A stretch of 64,000 bases of DNA from Rhodanobacter sp. C06 (GCF_002001105.1 NZ_MUNP01000062.1:1-64000), one strand, 5' to 3'; counted from the stretch's first letter, positions 8,119-17,360 are shown. Notes: generated from the sequence alone by a model not told the origin. Numbers and translations are program-made.

Positions 8119-9399
8119 TCAGCGGTGCAGTGCCCGGTGCGCGATATCGCGCCGGCAGAACGCGCCGTCGAAGCGGATCTTCGCCACAGTGTCATAGGCA
8201 TGCGCACGCGCCTCGGCGATGTCCTTGCCCAGCGCGCAGACGGTGAGCACGCGGCCGCCGGCAGTCACCGCGCGGCCTTCCGCATCCAGCTTGGTGCCGG
8301 CGTGGAACACCTTGGCATCCGCGCCGAACTTCGCGTCGAGGCCGTCGATCACGTCGCCGCTCTTCACCTTGCCGGGATAGCCGCCGGCGGCCATCACCAC
8401 GCCCAGCGAGGGGCGCGCGTCCCACTGCGCGCGGGTCTGTGCCAGCCGGCCGTCCAGCGCGGCCTCGACCAGTTCCACCAGGTCGGACTTCAGGCGCAGC
8501 ATGATCGGCTGCGTCTCCGGGTCGCCGAAGCGCACGTTGAACTCGATCACCTTGGGGTTGCCGGCCTTGTCGATCATCAGGCCCGCGTAGAGGAAGCCGA
8601 TGAAGGGCGCGCCCTCGCTGGCCATGCCGTGCAGGGTGGGCTCGATCACCTGCTTGAGGATGCGCTGCTCCACTTCCGGCGTGACCACCGGTGCGGGCGA
8701 ATACGCGCCCATACCGCCGGTGTTGGGGCCAAGGTCGCCCTCGTCGCGGCGCTTGTGGTCCTGGCTCGATGCCATCGGCAGCGCGTGCTGGCCGTCGCTC
8801 ATCACGATATAGCTGGCTTCCTCGCCGTCGAGGAATTCCTCGATCACCACCCGCGCCGAGGCATCGCCGAACGCATGCGCACCCAGCATGTCGTGCAGCG
8901 CCAGCTCCGCGTCGGCCTGGGTCAGCGCCACCACCACGCCCTTGCCGGCGGCGAGGCCATCAGCCTTGATCACGATCGGCGCGCCGTGCGTGCGCACGTA
9001 GGCCAGCGCGGGATTCAACTCGGTGAACACCGCGTAGCGCGCGGTGGGGATGTTGTGGCGCAGCAGGAAATCCTTGGCGAAGGCCTTGGAGCCTTCCAGC
9101 TGCGCGGCGATCGCGCGCGGCCCGAAGATGCGCAGGCCGGCATTGCGGAACTTGTCCACCACCCCCGCCACCAGCGGCACCTCGGGGCCGACCACGGTGA
9201 GGCCGACCTTCTCGGCCTTCGCGAGCTGGAGCAGGCCGTCCAGATCGGTCACCGCCACGTCCGCGTTGCGCACGCCGCGCTCGCGCGCGGTGCCCGCGTT
9301 GCCCGGCGCCACGATCACCTCGTCCACCCGCGGCGACTGCTTGAGCTTCCACGCCAGCGCGTGCTCGCGACCGCCGTTGCCGATGACCAGGACTTTCAT
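8119..9399 (-). CDS. purD: Phosphoribosylamine-glycine ligase (GAR synthetase)
   Basis: A 426-residue ATP-grasp enzyme joining glycine to phosphoribosylamine in purine synthesis. It opens MKVLVIGNGGREHALAWKL, the PurD N-domain fingerprint, followed by APGNAGT. The ATP-grasp part has VIKADGLAAGKGVVVA, EEFLDGEEASY and IGFLYAGLMI, then EFNVRFGDPETQ with metal ligands. Length is normal. It is transcribed alone here, convergent with pgm; purH is not in the window. The ATG at 9399 begins exactly at the conserved N-terminus. Confidence 0.96.
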   Translation of the reverse strand: MKVLVIGNGGREHALAWKLKQSPRVDEVIVAPGNAGTARERGVRNADVAVTDLDGLLQLAKAEKVGLTVVGPEVPLVAGVVDKFRNAGLRIFGPRAIAAQLEGSKAFAKDFLLRHNIPTARYAVFTELNPALAYVRTHGAPIVIKADGLAAGKGVVVALTQADAELALHDMLGAHAFGDASARVVIEEFLDGEEASYIVMSDGQHALPMASSQDHKRRDEGDLGPNTGGMGAYSPAPVVTPEVEQRILKQVIEPTLHGMASEGAPFIGFLYAGLMIDKAGNPKVIEFNVRFGDPETQPIMLRLKSDLVELVEAALDGRLAQTRAQWDARPSLGVVMAAGGYPGKVKSGDVIDGLDAKFGADAKVFHAGTKLDAEGRAVTAGGRVLTVCALGKDIAEARAHAYDTVAKIRFDGAFCRRDIAHRALHR

Positions 9400-9594
9400 G
9401 CCGAGACTCCGAAGGGAACGCTGTCGCGTGGGGATGGCCGGCTATTGTAGCCGGCGCCGCGGATCGCCCACCTCGGCAACGACATCGCCAGTCTGAAAAG
9501 CAGTTTCGAGCACCTGCCGGCGCCCGAGTTACTTCCTGTGTGCACCGCTCGGAAAACTGGATCAAAAGCCGAGCATCTGGCGCTGCTGCGCCTG

Positions 9595-9930
9595 CTCTCG
9601 CAGCCGCTGCGCGGCTGCGTCCGAGTGTGCGCTGGGAGCGCGCTGCTCTACCCGGGGCCCCTATGGCGCGGCGGGCGGGTGGAGGAAAGTCCGCAGGATG
9701 GCCGGCATGGAGGCCGGCCAGTTTTTCGCCGGTACAGGGACGTGCCGTCGAAAAACCCCGTAACCCGTCCGTGCACCCGCAGGGCAGGAAGCCTGGAGGG
9801 CGCGCCATCGGGGTGTCCCTCTCTTGACTCCGGGCATCCTGCCCTCCGCCCTTCGGGCCGGCTTCGCCGTTCGCCACCGCTCCTGCGGTGGCGTGGTTAC
9901 CTTCTCTCGGACAAGCGAGAGAAGGTAGCT
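9595..9930. repeat. Dispersed structured repeat, copy 1
   Basis: A chain of hairpins: CGCAGCCGC/GCGGCTGCG (9599-9619), TGGCCGGC/GCCGGCCA (9699-9720), CGCCGGTAC/GTGCCGTCG (9727-9750, one mismatch), CGCCACCGC/GCGGTGGCG (9872-9893) and TACCTTCTCTCG/CGAGAGAAGGTA (9898-9927). Linkers such as CTGCTCTACCC, GACTCCG and CATCCTGCCCTCCGCCCTTC recur at 51141-51500, but the stems differ in sequence while staying paired. See the second copy and the finding. Confidence 0.75.
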
Positions 9931-10007
9931 CGGGCCGCGGCAGCGGCTCGAAACGGCATTTGTCGCTTGCGCGAGCAGCGAGAAGAACCGAATCAAGAGA
10001 GCGCATG

Positions 10008-10057
10008 GCGAGCACCCGCCCCTCACCCCAACCCTCTCCCCAATGGGGAGAGGGGGC
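10008..10057. repeat. REP-A hairpin
   Basis: GCGAGCACCCGCCCCTCACCC leads into CCCTCTCCCCAATGGGGAGAGGG (10034-10056), a near-perfect hairpin just beyond the stop of the ligase gene. The same 5' flank occurs at 31943-31961. It is placed where it could end the minus-strand transcript of the ligase gene. Confidence 0.7.
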
Positions 10058-10071
10058 GCAAGGTCAGAGAT

Positions 10072-11436
10072 TCAGCCCAGCAGCGTCAGCAGCGCCGCCC
10101 TCGGCAGCTTGCCGGTCTCGTTGCGCGGCAGCGCCTCCACCAGCCGCAGACGGCGCGGCAGGAACACCGGATCGACCGCGCGACGCAAGGCGTCGAGGAT
10201 CGCGGCCTCGGAGAGCGTGGGCGCCACCGCCAGCGCAGCGATGCGGCGCACACCGGCGGAGTCCGCCGCATCGAGTTGGAACACGATGCCGTCCTCGACG
10301 CCGGGGATGGCCAGGAGGCGGCGGGTGAGGTCGCCCAGCGAGGCGCGCTTGCCGGCGATTTCCAGCAGGTCGGTGTTGCGGCCGCGGAGGCGGAAGCGGC
10401 GGCCTTCGTCGTGCAGGCTCACGATGTCGGCCAGCACCACGGGTGTGTCGAGCTGGGGCGCCTCGACCAGGGTGCCGTCGGGTTGCGGGTGCAGGCGCAC
10501 GCCCTCGTACAGTGTCCAGTCCGCGTCGCGGGTGACGCGGCGGCTGGCGAAGGCGCAGGTCTCGGTGGAGCCGAATACCTCCAGCAGCGGCGCGCCGAAG
10601 GCCTGCTCGGCGGCCAGCGCCAGTTCGATCGGCAGCGGCGCGGTGGCGGACAGCATCGCCGCCAGCGGCGGCAAGGCGGTGCCGGCGGCGACCAGGGCGC
10701 GCAGGTGCACCGGCGTGGTTACCAGCACGCGCGGCGCCGGTATCTCGGCCAGCGCGGCGGCCACGTCGGCGGGAAAGAACGGCCGCCCGGCATGCACCGC
10801 CACCTCGCCCAGCAGCGGCAGCAGCACGCTCATCTCGATGCCGTAGATGTGCTGCGGCGGCACGGTGGCGACCACGTGGAACGGCGCGCCGGCCACGGCG
10901 CCCAGCATCGCCAGCGTGCCGGCGCTGCTGGCGCTGAGGTTGCGCCAGCTCTTGGCGTTGGCGCGCGGCGCGCCGGTGGAGCCGGAGGTGTAACCGATCG
11001 CCACGACCTGGTCGGCGGGAAGCGCGGGCGCCAGCGCCGGTGCGGCGTCGGGGTCGGCGTCCAGCGCGGGCAGCTTGCGGTAGCCGTGCGGCGCGGGCGC
11101 CAGCGCCAGTTCGCCCAGCGCGTAGCTGCCCGGATGCGCAGCCATCACCTCCTCCACCGCCTGCGGCGCGCGCGAGGGCGGCAGCAGGTTGGCCTGGCCG
11201 CGCCGCGCGATCGCGCAGAACGCGACCAGGAAGGCGTAGCGGTCCTCGCACAGGTTCACCGCGGCGCTCGCCTCGGGCAGCAACGCGGCGACCTGTTCGA
11301 CGTGGGCGAGGAACTGCGCCGCGCGCACCGCCGCGCCGTGGCGCCAGGCCACGATGCGGCGCGGGTCGCAGGCGTTCAGCAGGGGCAATCCGGCTGGCGC
11401 CGGCGCACGCTCCAGGCTGTCGTAGACGATGGCCAC
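10072..11436 (-). CDS. AMP-dependent synthetase/ligase (acyl- or aryl-CoA/ACP ligase type)
   Basis: A 454-residue ANL-superfamily enzyme that would adenylate a carboxylate and pass it to CoA or a carrier protein. The P-loop-like core YTSGSTGAPRANAKSW starts near residue 149; FGSTETC is the A5 motif; RGRNTDLLEIAGKR is the hinge; ETGKLPRAAL near the C-terminus carries the catalytic lysine. The N-terminal domain is short compared with typical ~550-residue acyl-CoA synthetases, a size also seen for ligases of aryl-polyene/xanthomonadin clusters, but no other pigment gene is nearby. The start is GTG, because TAG directly precedes it in frame; GGAG lies 10 bases upstream. Substrate unknown. Confidence 0.75.
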   Translation of the reverse strand: MAIVYDSLERAPAPAGLPLLNACDPRRIVAWRHGAAVRAAQFLAHVEQVAALLPEASAAVNLCEDRYAFLVAFCAIARRGQANLLPPSRAPQAVEEVMAAHPGSYALGELALAPAPHGYRKLPALDADPDAAPALAPALPADQVVAIGYTSGSTGAPRANAKSWRNLSASSAGTLAMLGAVAGAPFHVVATVPPQHIYGIEMSVLLPLLGEVAVHAGRPFFPADVAAALAEIPAPRVLVTTPVHLRALVAAGTALPPLAAMLSATAPLPIELALAAEQAFGAPLLEVFGSTETCAFASRRVTRDADWTLYEGVRLHPQPDGTLVEAPQLDTPVVLADIVSLHDEGRRFRLRGRNTDLLEIAGKRASLGDLTRRLLAIPGVEDGIVFQLDAADSAGVRRIAALAVAPTLSEAAILDALRRAVDPVFLPRRLRLVEALPRNETGKLPRAALLTLLG

Positions 11437-11581
11437 CTAATGCTTGCTCCCGAGTCCGGCCGTGTCGCGGCCATCCATACCTTGCCGGCCCGTGCCGGGC
11501 TGGCGTCCATGATGCTAGGGGGTCCCCTTGCTCGCGCCGCTGAATCGCGCCAGACCGTGGCAGCTTCGATTCACCGTGAAG

Positions 11582-12154
11582 TCAGGCGCGGATGATAGCG
11601 CCCGTGAGCGCGTCGCGAATGGTGGTGGGGCGGTCCTGCGCGCCCAGCGGGGCGTCGAGCAGGCCGTCCAGCGCGTCGCCGAAGTAGTCGCGCACGGTCT
11701 GCGCGCTCTTCGCGGGCGGTTCGCCGTGCGGGTTGGCGCTGGTGGAGACCAGCGCACCGCTCCAGGCGCGGCACAGTGCGGCGGCGGGCTCGTGCGCCGT
11801 GACGCGCAGCGCGATGCCGGCGTGCGCACCGGCCACCCAGTCGGGCACGGCGGCGCTGCGCGGGAAGATCCAGGTGTGGGGACCGGGCCAGCTGGCGCGC
11901 ACCTGGGCGAGCACGGCATCGGGCACCTGGGCGAAATCGATGTAGCGCTCGACCTGGGCGAAGTCGGCGGCGATCAGCAGCACGCCCTGGGTGGCGGGGC
12001 GCTGCTTCAGCGCGAAGATCTTTTCAAAGGCGACGCGGTCGTGCGGATCGCAGCCGAGGCCATAGACCGCCTCGGTGGGGTAGGCCAGCACGCCGCCCGC
12101 GCGCAGCAACGCGGCGGCGGCGTCGAGTTCGGCCAAGGTAAAGGTCTGTGGCAT
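11582..12154 (-). CDS. tsaC: L-threonylcarbamoyladenylate synthase (YrdC/TsaC)
   Basis: A 190-residue enzyme making threonylcarbamoyl-AMP for the t6A37 modification of ANN-decoding tRNAs. YPTEAVYGLGCDP near residue 24, the KQRP loop and LVSTSANPHGEPP are YrdC-domain hallmarks. The second ATG (12154) is preferred over 12208, because it begins the family-typical MPQTFTLAELD and gives the usual TsaC length. It lies downstream of topA and upstream of the ligase, all on the minus strand. Confidence 0.9.
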   Translation of the reverse strand: MPQTFTLAELDAAAALLRAGGVLAYPTEAVYGLGCDPHDRVAFEKIFALKQRPATQGVLLIAADFAQVERYIDFAQVPDAVLAQVRASWPGPHTWIFPRSAAVPDWVAGAHAGIALRVTAHEPAAALCRAWSGALVSTSANPHGEPPAKSAQTVRDYFGDALDGLLDAPLGAQDRPTTIRDALTGAIIRA

Positions 12155-12227
12155 CGGCTCAGTGTTCCACGGGCACCATGCCCATGGGGATGCGACAGCC
12201 GGATGCATGGGGCTGGCGCAGGTCGGG

Positions 12228-12286
12228 CCGTAGGTCGGGCTTCAGCCCGACTTGGGTTGCGTGTCGGGCTGAAGCCCGACCTACGG
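12228..12286. repeat. REP-B inverted pair (TAGGTCGGGCTTCAGCCCGAC)
   Basis: Two facing copies of a GTCGGGCT/AGCCCGAC hairpin with a conserved flank: CCGTAGGTCGGGCTTCAGCC at 12228-12247 and, inverted, GGCTGAAGCCCGACCTACGG to 12286. The whole unit is itself an inverted repeat. A second unit lies at 29656-29716. This layout is typical of REP/BIME elements mobilised by RAYT proteins; no such gene is in the window. Confidence 0.75.
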
Positions 12287-12343
12287 GCATTGCCGCTCCC
12301 CGGGCGGCAGCGGGCAACCGCGAAGGCCGCAGCATGGCGCGCA

Positions 12344-14833
12344 TCAGGCGGGCGTCTTCTTCGCGGCGGCCTTCTTCGTTGCCGTCTTCTTGGTCGCGGT
12401 TTTCTTGGTGGCCGTCTTCTTGGTGGCGGTTTTCTTCGCCGGCACCTTCTTCGCGGCGGTCTTCTTCACCGCCGGCTCCTTCTTCGCCACGGTCTTCTTC
12501 GCCGCGGCGGTCTTCTTGCCGAAGCGGCCGCCCTTCTTCACCGGCGCGGCGGCGAGCAGCTCGATGCATTGCGCCTCGGTGAGTTCCTTCGGCTCCTGGT
12601 CCTTGGGGATGCGCGCGTTCTTCTCGCCGTCGGTGATGTAGGGGCCGTAGCGGCCGTTGAGCACCTGCACGCCGTTGCCGAAATCCGCGATCAAGCGGTT
12701 GGCGAGCATGGTGAGTTTCTCTTCCACCAGCTGCAGCGCGCGCGGCAATTCGATGGTGTAGGGGTCGTCCTCGGGCTTGAGCGAGGCGTAGGTGCTGCCC
12801 TGCTTCACGAACGGACCGAAGCGGCCCACGCCGACCATCACCTCGTCGCCGTTCTCCGCCTGGCCGAGTTGGCGCGGCAGCTTGAACAGTTCCAGCGCCT
12901 CGGCCAGCGTGATGGTGTGCATGCTCTGGCCGGGGCGCAATGAGGCGAACTGCAGCTTCTCGTCGCTATCCTTGTCGCCGATCGCGGCATACGGCCCGAA
13001 GCGGCCCAGGCGCACGAACACCGGCTTGCCGCTCTTGGGGTCGGCGCCCAGCTCTCGCGCGCCGGTGGCCTCGCTGCGATCCACCGATTCGGTCTTCTCG
13101 TCCACCTGCTGCTTGAACGGCTGCCAGAAGCGTTCCATCAGCGGCACCCAGGCTTCCTCGCCGCGGCTCACCGCGTCGAGCTCGTCCTCCAGCTTCGCAG
13201 TGAAGTCGTAGTCCACGTAGCGGCTGAAGTGCTGGGCGAGGAATTTGCCCACCGCGCGGCCGATGTCGGTGGGCTTGAAGCGGCGGCTGTCGAGCAGCAC
13301 GTATTCGCGATTCAGCAGCACCTGGATGATGCTGGCGTAGGTGGAGGGGCGGCCGATGCCGTATTCCTCCAGTGCCTTCACCAGCGAGGCTTCCGAATAG
13401 CGCGGCGGCGGCTCGGTGAAGTGCTGGTCGGCGACGATCTCCTTCAGCGGCACGTCCTCGCCCTTCTCCAGCTTCGGCAGGCGACGACCTTCGTCGTCGT
13501 CATCCGCGTTCTTCTGGTCGCGGCCTTCCTCGTACACGGCGAGGAAGCCGGGGTCGACCACGGTGGTGCCGGTGGCGCGGAACGTGGCGGGACCGCCCGC
13601 GGCGTGCGGCAACTCGAAGTCCACCGACACGGTGTTCAGCGTGGCGTGGAGCATCTGGCAGGCCACGGTGCGCTTCCAGATCAGCTCATACAGCTTGCGC
13701 TGCTCGTCGTTGAGGTAGGTCGATACTTCGCGCGGCGTGCGCATGGCGGAGGTCGGGCGGATCGCCTCGTGCGCCTCCTGCGCGTTCTTGCTCTTGGCCT
13801 TGTAGAACTGCGGCCCGTCGGGCAGCGCCTTGGTGCCATAGTCGCGGGCGATCAGCGCGCGCAGCTCGGCCAGCGCGTCGTCGGCCAGCGCCACCGAGTC
13901 GGTACGCATGTAGCTGATCAGGCCCACGTTGCCCTCGCTGCCGAGGCTGACGCCTTCGTACAGGCCCTGCGCCACCTTCATCGTGCGGCTGGTGGTGAAG
14001 CCGAGCTTGCGCGCGGCCTCCTGCTGCAGGGTGGAGGTGGTGAATGGCGGCGCGGGGCGACGCTTGCGCTCCTTGCTGCCCACCTCGGCCACGGTGAGGC
14101 GGCCGTGCGCGGCTTCCTTCAGCGCGTTGCGCGCGGCGTGCGCATCGTGTTCGTTGGTGAGGTCGAACTGCTCGAACTTCTTGCCGTGCAGCTTGGTGAG
14201 CCGGGCGCTGAACTCGCCCTCGGCGTGGCGCATCTGCGCCTCCACCGTCCAGTATTCGCGCGCCTTGAACGCCTCGATCTCTTCCTCGCGCTCCACGATC
14301 ATGCGCAGCGCGGGCGACTGCACGCGGCCGGCGGAGAGGCCACGCTGCACCTTGCGCCACAGCACCGGCGAGAGGTTGAAGCCGACCAGGTAGTCCAGCG
14401 CGCGGCGCGCCTGCTGCGCATCGACCATGTCCAGCGACAACTCGCGCGGCGCGGCCACCGCGGCCTTGATCGCCTTCGGCGTGATCTCGGAGAACACCAC
14501 GCGGTGCAACTGCTTGCCCTTGGTGAGGCCGCGGTCCTTGAGGATCTCGCTGATGTGCCAGCTGATCGCCTCGCCTTCGCGATCCAAGTCGGTGGCGAGG
14601 TAGATGTCGTCGGCCAGCTTGGCCGCCTTGGCGATCGCATCGACGTGTTTCTCGTTGCGCTCGATCACCTCGTACTTCATGGCGAAGCCGTGGTCCGGAT
14701 CGACCGCACCCTCCTTGGGCTTCAGGTCGCGCACATGGCCGTAGGAAGCGAGGACCTGGAAGTCCTTGCCGAGGTATTTGTTAATCGTCTTGGCCTTGGC
14801 GGGCGATTCGACGATGAGCAGGTTCTTGGCCAT
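12344..14833 (-). CDS. topA: DNA topoisomerase I (type IA), zinc-finger-less with Lys/Ala tail
   Basis: An 829-residue enzyme relaxing negative supercoils. The Toprim domain begins LLIVESPAKAKTINKYLGKDF and contains ATDLDREGEAISWH; the catalytic tyrosine is in GLISYMRTDS near residue 309. The C-terminus has three Topo-C repeats (LGRFGPYAAIG, VGRFGPFVKQG, NGRYGPYITDG) instead of the Cys4 zinc fingers of the E. coli enzyme. The last ~60 residues are a lysine/alanine/threonine repeat (KKTATKKTATKK type), probably a DNA-binding tail. The ATG at 14833 is fixed by the conserved N-terminus. Confidence 0.95.
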   Translation of the reverse strand: MAKNLLIVESPAKAKTINKYLGKDFQVLASYGHVRDLKPKEGAVDPDHGFAMKYEVIERNEKHVDAIAKAAKLADDIYLATDLDREGEAISWHISEILKDRGLTKGKQLHRVVFSEITPKAIKAAVAAPRELSLDMVDAQQARRALDYLVGFNLSPVLWRKVQRGLSAGRVQSPALRMIVEREEEIEAFKAREYWTVEAQMRHAEGEFSARLTKLHGKKFEQFDLTNEHDAHAARNALKEAAHGRLTVAEVGSKERKRRPAPPFTTSTLQQEAARKLGFTTSRTMKVAQGLYEGVSLGSEGNVGLISYMRTDSVALADDALAELRALIARDYGTKALPDGPQFYKAKSKNAQEAHEAIRPTSAMRTPREVSTYLNDEQRKLYELIWKRTVACQMLHATLNTVSVDFELPHAAGGPATFRATGTTVVDPGFLAVYEEGRDQKNADDDDEGRRLPKLEKGEDVPLKEIVADQHFTEPPPRYSEASLVKALEEYGIGRPSTYASIIQVLLNREYVLLDSRRFKPTDIGRAVGKFLAQHFSRYVDYDFTAKLEDELDAVSRGEEAWVPLMERFWQPFKQQVDEKTESVDRSEATGARELGADPKSGKPVFVRLGRFGPYAAIGDKDSDEKLQFASLRPGQSMHTITLAEALELFKLPRQLGQAENGDEVMVGVGRFGPFVKQGSTYASLKPEDDPYTIELPRALQLVEEKLTMLANRLIADFGNGVQVLNGRYGPYITDGEKNARIPKDQEPKELTEAQCIELLAAAPVKKGGRFGKKTAAAKKTVAKKEPAVKKTAAKKVPAKKTATKKTATKKTATKKTATKKAAAKKTPA

Positions 14834-14968
14834 GAATCTCGATATGGGGTGGCGTGGTGATTCATGCCGCAGTGCGACATGTCTATATATTAGTGAGGCC
14901 AGACGGCGCGACGGCTGTCAAGCCGGGCGGCGTGAAAGCGCGCCATGGCGCGGGTTTCGGGGTGCCGT

Positions 14969-16099
14969 TTACCCCGGCATGCACTGGTAGCGGTTGCCCG
15001 GCAGGCCGGCCACGCGCCCCTCCAGCTCCAGCATCAGCAGCATCGAGGACAGCGCCGCCGCGGCCAGCCCGCTGCGCCGCACCAGCTCGTCCAGCGTGGC
15101 CGGATCGTGGCCCAGAGCATCAAGCAGGCGGCGGTAGTCCGGGTCGTCGCGCCAGCCGCCGTCGCGGGTTGGGGCCGGCGCACCGGGCCGGGCCAGCCGC
15201 TCGGCCAGTTCCACCCCCAGCGCACGCGCCGCCGGGGCCAGCGCCTCGATCACCTCGGCGGGCTCCTCCACCAGCCGGGCGCCGTCGCGGATCAGCCGGT
15301 GGCAGCCGCGCGCCAGCGGGTTGGCGACGGAGCCGGGCAGCGCGAACACCTCGCGGCCCTGCTCGCCGGCCAGCCGCGCGGTGATCAGCGAGCCGGACTG
15401 CAGGCCCGCCTCCACCACCACCACGCCCAGCGCCAGCCCCGAGATGAGGCGGTTGCGGCGCGGGAAATGGTCGGCCCGCGCCGCGGTGCCGGGCGGGAAC
15501 TCGCTGACCACGGCACCCTGCGCCGCGATCCGCTGCGCCAGCGCGTGGTGCTTGCGCGGGTAGACCCGGTCCGGCCCGGTGCCGACCACCGCGATGGTGG
15601 CGCAACCCGCATCCAGCGCGGCGGCGTGGGCGGCGCCGTCGATGCCGTCGGCCATGCCGCTGGTCACCGTGAAACCGGCCAGCGCCAAAGCACGGGCGAA
15701 GCGGCGGGCGTGTTCCAGCCCCGCCGGGCTGGCGCCGCGCGCGCCCACGATGGCCACCTGCGGATGCAGCAGCAGGCCGGCGTCGCCGGCCACGAACAGT
15801 GCGGCCGGCGGCTGCGGGATGGTTTCCAGCAGCGGCGGGAAATCCGCCTCGGTGCAGCGCAGCAGGCGATGGCCGGGTTCGGCCAGCCAGGCGAGGTCGG
15901 CGGCGAGGCGCGCCTCGTCGGGCGCGTCCAGCCAAGCGGCCGCGCCTTCGTCCAGCGCGGCGGCCTGCCGGCGCAGCCGCGCCAGTGCGGCATCGATGCG
16001 GCCGTCGGCCGTGGCCAGCGCCTCGCGCAGGCCGCCTTGGCCCAGCCCCGGCGTGCGCAAGGCGGTGAGCCAGGCGCGCAGTTCTTCCGTCTCGTCCAT
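14969..16099 (-). CDS. dprA: DNA-processing protein DprA (Smf)
   Basis: A 376-residue protein that loads RecA on incoming single-stranded DNA in natural transformation. The Rossmann fold carries VAIVGARGASPAGLEHARRFA and SGMADGIDGAAHAAAL, followed by GTGPDRVYP, FPRRNRLISGLALGVVVVEA and SGSLITARLA, all diagnostic. A C-terminal winged-helix-like domain ends the protein. I start at the ATG at 16099 (MDETEELRAW); a TTG-initiated extension to 16129 would overlap the terminator hairpin upstream. Confidence 0.93.
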   Translation of the reverse strand: MDETEELRAWLTALRTPGLGQGGLREALATADGRIDAALARLRRQAAALDEGAAAWLDAPDEARLAADLAWLAEPGHRLLRCTEADFPPLLETIPQPPAALFVAGDAGLLLHPQVAIVGARGASPAGLEHARRFARALALAGFTVTSGMADGIDGAAHAAALDAGCATIAVVGTGPDRVYPRKHHALAQRIAAQGAVVSEFPPGTAARADHFPRRNRLISGLALGVVVVEAGLQSGSLITARLAGEQGREVFALPGSVANPLARGCHRLIRDGARLVEEPAEVIEALAPAARALGVELAERLARPGAPAPTRDGGWRDDPDYRRLLDALGHDPATLDELVRRSGLAAAALSSMLLMLELEGRVAGLPGNRYQCMPG

Positions 16100-16127
16100 G
16101 CCGGCAGTGTACGCAGTCGACTCCAAC

Positions 16128-16154
16128 AAAAACGGCGCGGATCGAGCCGCGCCG
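16128..16154 (-). terminator. Rho-independent terminator after the LysM gene
   Basis: On the minus strand an 8-bp perfect GC stem (CGGCGCGG/CCGCGCCG, positions 16133-16140 with 16147-16154, six-base loop) is followed directly by TTTTT. It sits between the stop of the LysM gene and the dprA start, so dprA probably has its own promoter. Confidence 0.8.
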
Positions 16155-16235
16155 TCGTGTCGGGAGAAACCTACGCGTGCGCAACGCAGGGCGTTCGCGC
16201 ACAGAGCCTGCCCCGGACTTGATCCGGGGGTGCGC

Positions 16236-17360
16236 CTACTCCGGCAGGCGCAGCCTGTCGCCCTTCTTCACCGGACGCAGGCCGTCCATCACCAGGCCGT
16301 AGCTGACGTTGTCGAAGGTGCGGAACACCATCACGTGGCCGATGTATTCCTCCGGCAGGGTGACCCGCTTGCCCACGGCGCGGTCCCAGCTGTTGCTGGC
16401 CACGTCGTCGTGGATGTTCTCGCCGGGCTGCCAGATCGCGAAGGTGGTGCCGTTGTCCACGCCGTCCTTCGAGCCCACCGACAGCGCCACCACCTGGTGC
16501 GGCCCCACCGCGTCCATCGCGTCGGTGAACGCGATCACGCGGCCGTCCTTGGGCAGGGCCTTCGGCGCGTGCGGGTAGAAGTACGGGTCGTACGGGTTGT
16601 CGTCCACCGGCATGACGCGGTCGCCGCTGCGCACTTCCTGGGTGGAATCGAGCAGCAGCAGGGTGGACGGGTCGCCGGCGCGCAGCGTCTCGGCGGTGCC
16701 GATCACCTTCACCTCGACGCCCATGTCGCGGCCGCGGCGATAATGGCCGGAGCCGTTGTCGAAGTCCTCATCCCACGGCGACTTCACCATCGCCGCGTTC
16801 GCGTACAGCTCGTCGCCGAACACCGCGTTGCCGCCGGAGCCGTCGTCGAAGCCGCGGAACACATGCTCGGGCCGCACGATCGCCCAGCGCTGGCCGGGCT
16901 GGCTGTCGAGGCCGCGCACGTAGAGGTTCTGGCCAGAGGTGGCGCGCAGCTGGTTCTCTTCCACGCCCACGACGTAGGGGGCCTTGCTGACCGCGCTGGA
17001 ATCCATCACGCGCAGGTCCTTCAGGAAGGTCTTCAGCGCGTCCAGCGGGATCGCCGGCACCGCGTCGCCCTCGCGATGCATGGCCGGCTCCAGCTTCAGC
17101 GACGAACCGTTGATGAAGGACAGGTTGAGCACGTCACCCGGGTAGATCAGGTGCGGATTGCGCACCTGCGGATTGGCCTGCCAGATCTCCGGCCACAGCC
17201 ACGGCTTGACCAGGAATTTCGCCGAAATGCCCCACAGCGTGTCGCCGCGGCGCACCGTGTACGAATCGGGATGGTTGCTGCGCAATTGCGCGGCGCCGGC
17301 GGCACAAACAGCCGCCGCGACCATGGTGCCGGCCAGCACCGTGAAGGCTTTCTTGAACAT
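16236..17360 (-). CDS. LysM peptidoglycan-binding secreted protein
   Basis: A 374-residue exported protein: an N-terminal signal peptide ([22 protein letters not shown]) followed by a LysM domain ([18 protein letters not shown]...[13 protein letters not shown], roughly residues 32-85). The remaining ~290 residues are a conserved domain of unknown role. This gene commonly lies between dprA and def in xanthomonads. It probably binds the cell wall in the periplasm. The start at 17360 is chosen because the signal peptide begins there and GGGGGA precedes it; the longer in-frame extension overlaps the def promoter. Confidence 0.85.
   Translation of the reverse strand: MFKKAFTVLAGTMVAAAVCAAGAAQLRSNHPDSYTVRRGDTLWGISAKFLVKPWLWPEIWQANPQVRNPHLIYPGDVLNLSFINGSSLKLEPAMHREGDAVPAIPLDALKTFLKDLRVMDSSAVSKAPYVVGVEENQLRATSGQNLYVRGLDSQPGQRWAIVRPEHVFRGFDDGSGGNAVFGDELYANAAMVKSPWDEDFDNGSGHYRRGRDMGVEVKVIGTAETLRAGDPSTLLLLDSTQEVRSGDRVMPVDDNPYDPYFYPHAPKALPKDGRVIAFTDAMDAVGPHQVVALSVGSKDGVDNGTTFAIWQPGENIHDDVASNSWDRAVGKRVTLPEEYIGHVMVFRTFDNVSYGLVMDGLRPVKKGDRLRLPE

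Larger units (their letters stand above)
9400..10071. other. Gene-free region filled by repeats
   Basis: No coding sequence is supported between purD and the ligase gene. The first ~100 bases would hold the purD promoter. From 9595 to about 9930 lies a structured repeat, annotated separately, and from about 10008 to 10057 a REP-A hairpin. A very long open frame runs through on the plus strand, but it also runs through the ligase gene antisense and has repeat-derived composition, so it is not a gene. Confidence 0.6.

Noticed and set aside
9681-9693. GGAGGAAAGTCCG, a motif found near the 5' end of bacterial RNase P RNA (rnpB)
   Set aside because: The other universal rnpB elements (ACAGNRA, the P4 strand and the terminal complementary region) are not found in the following 400 bases, and the motif lies inside a dispersed repeat linker.
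9538-11595. A 685-codon plus-strand frame from the repeat region across the ligase gene
   Set aside because: It runs antisense to the well-supported ligase gene, is Gln/Arg/Gly-rich and crosses a repeat; no protein family is recognisable.
12344-12530. Possible frameshift or repeat-expansion damage at the topA 3' end
   Set aside because: The Lys/Ala/Thr repeats stay in frame and such basic tails are common in TopA of high-GC bacteria, so the gene is taken as intact.
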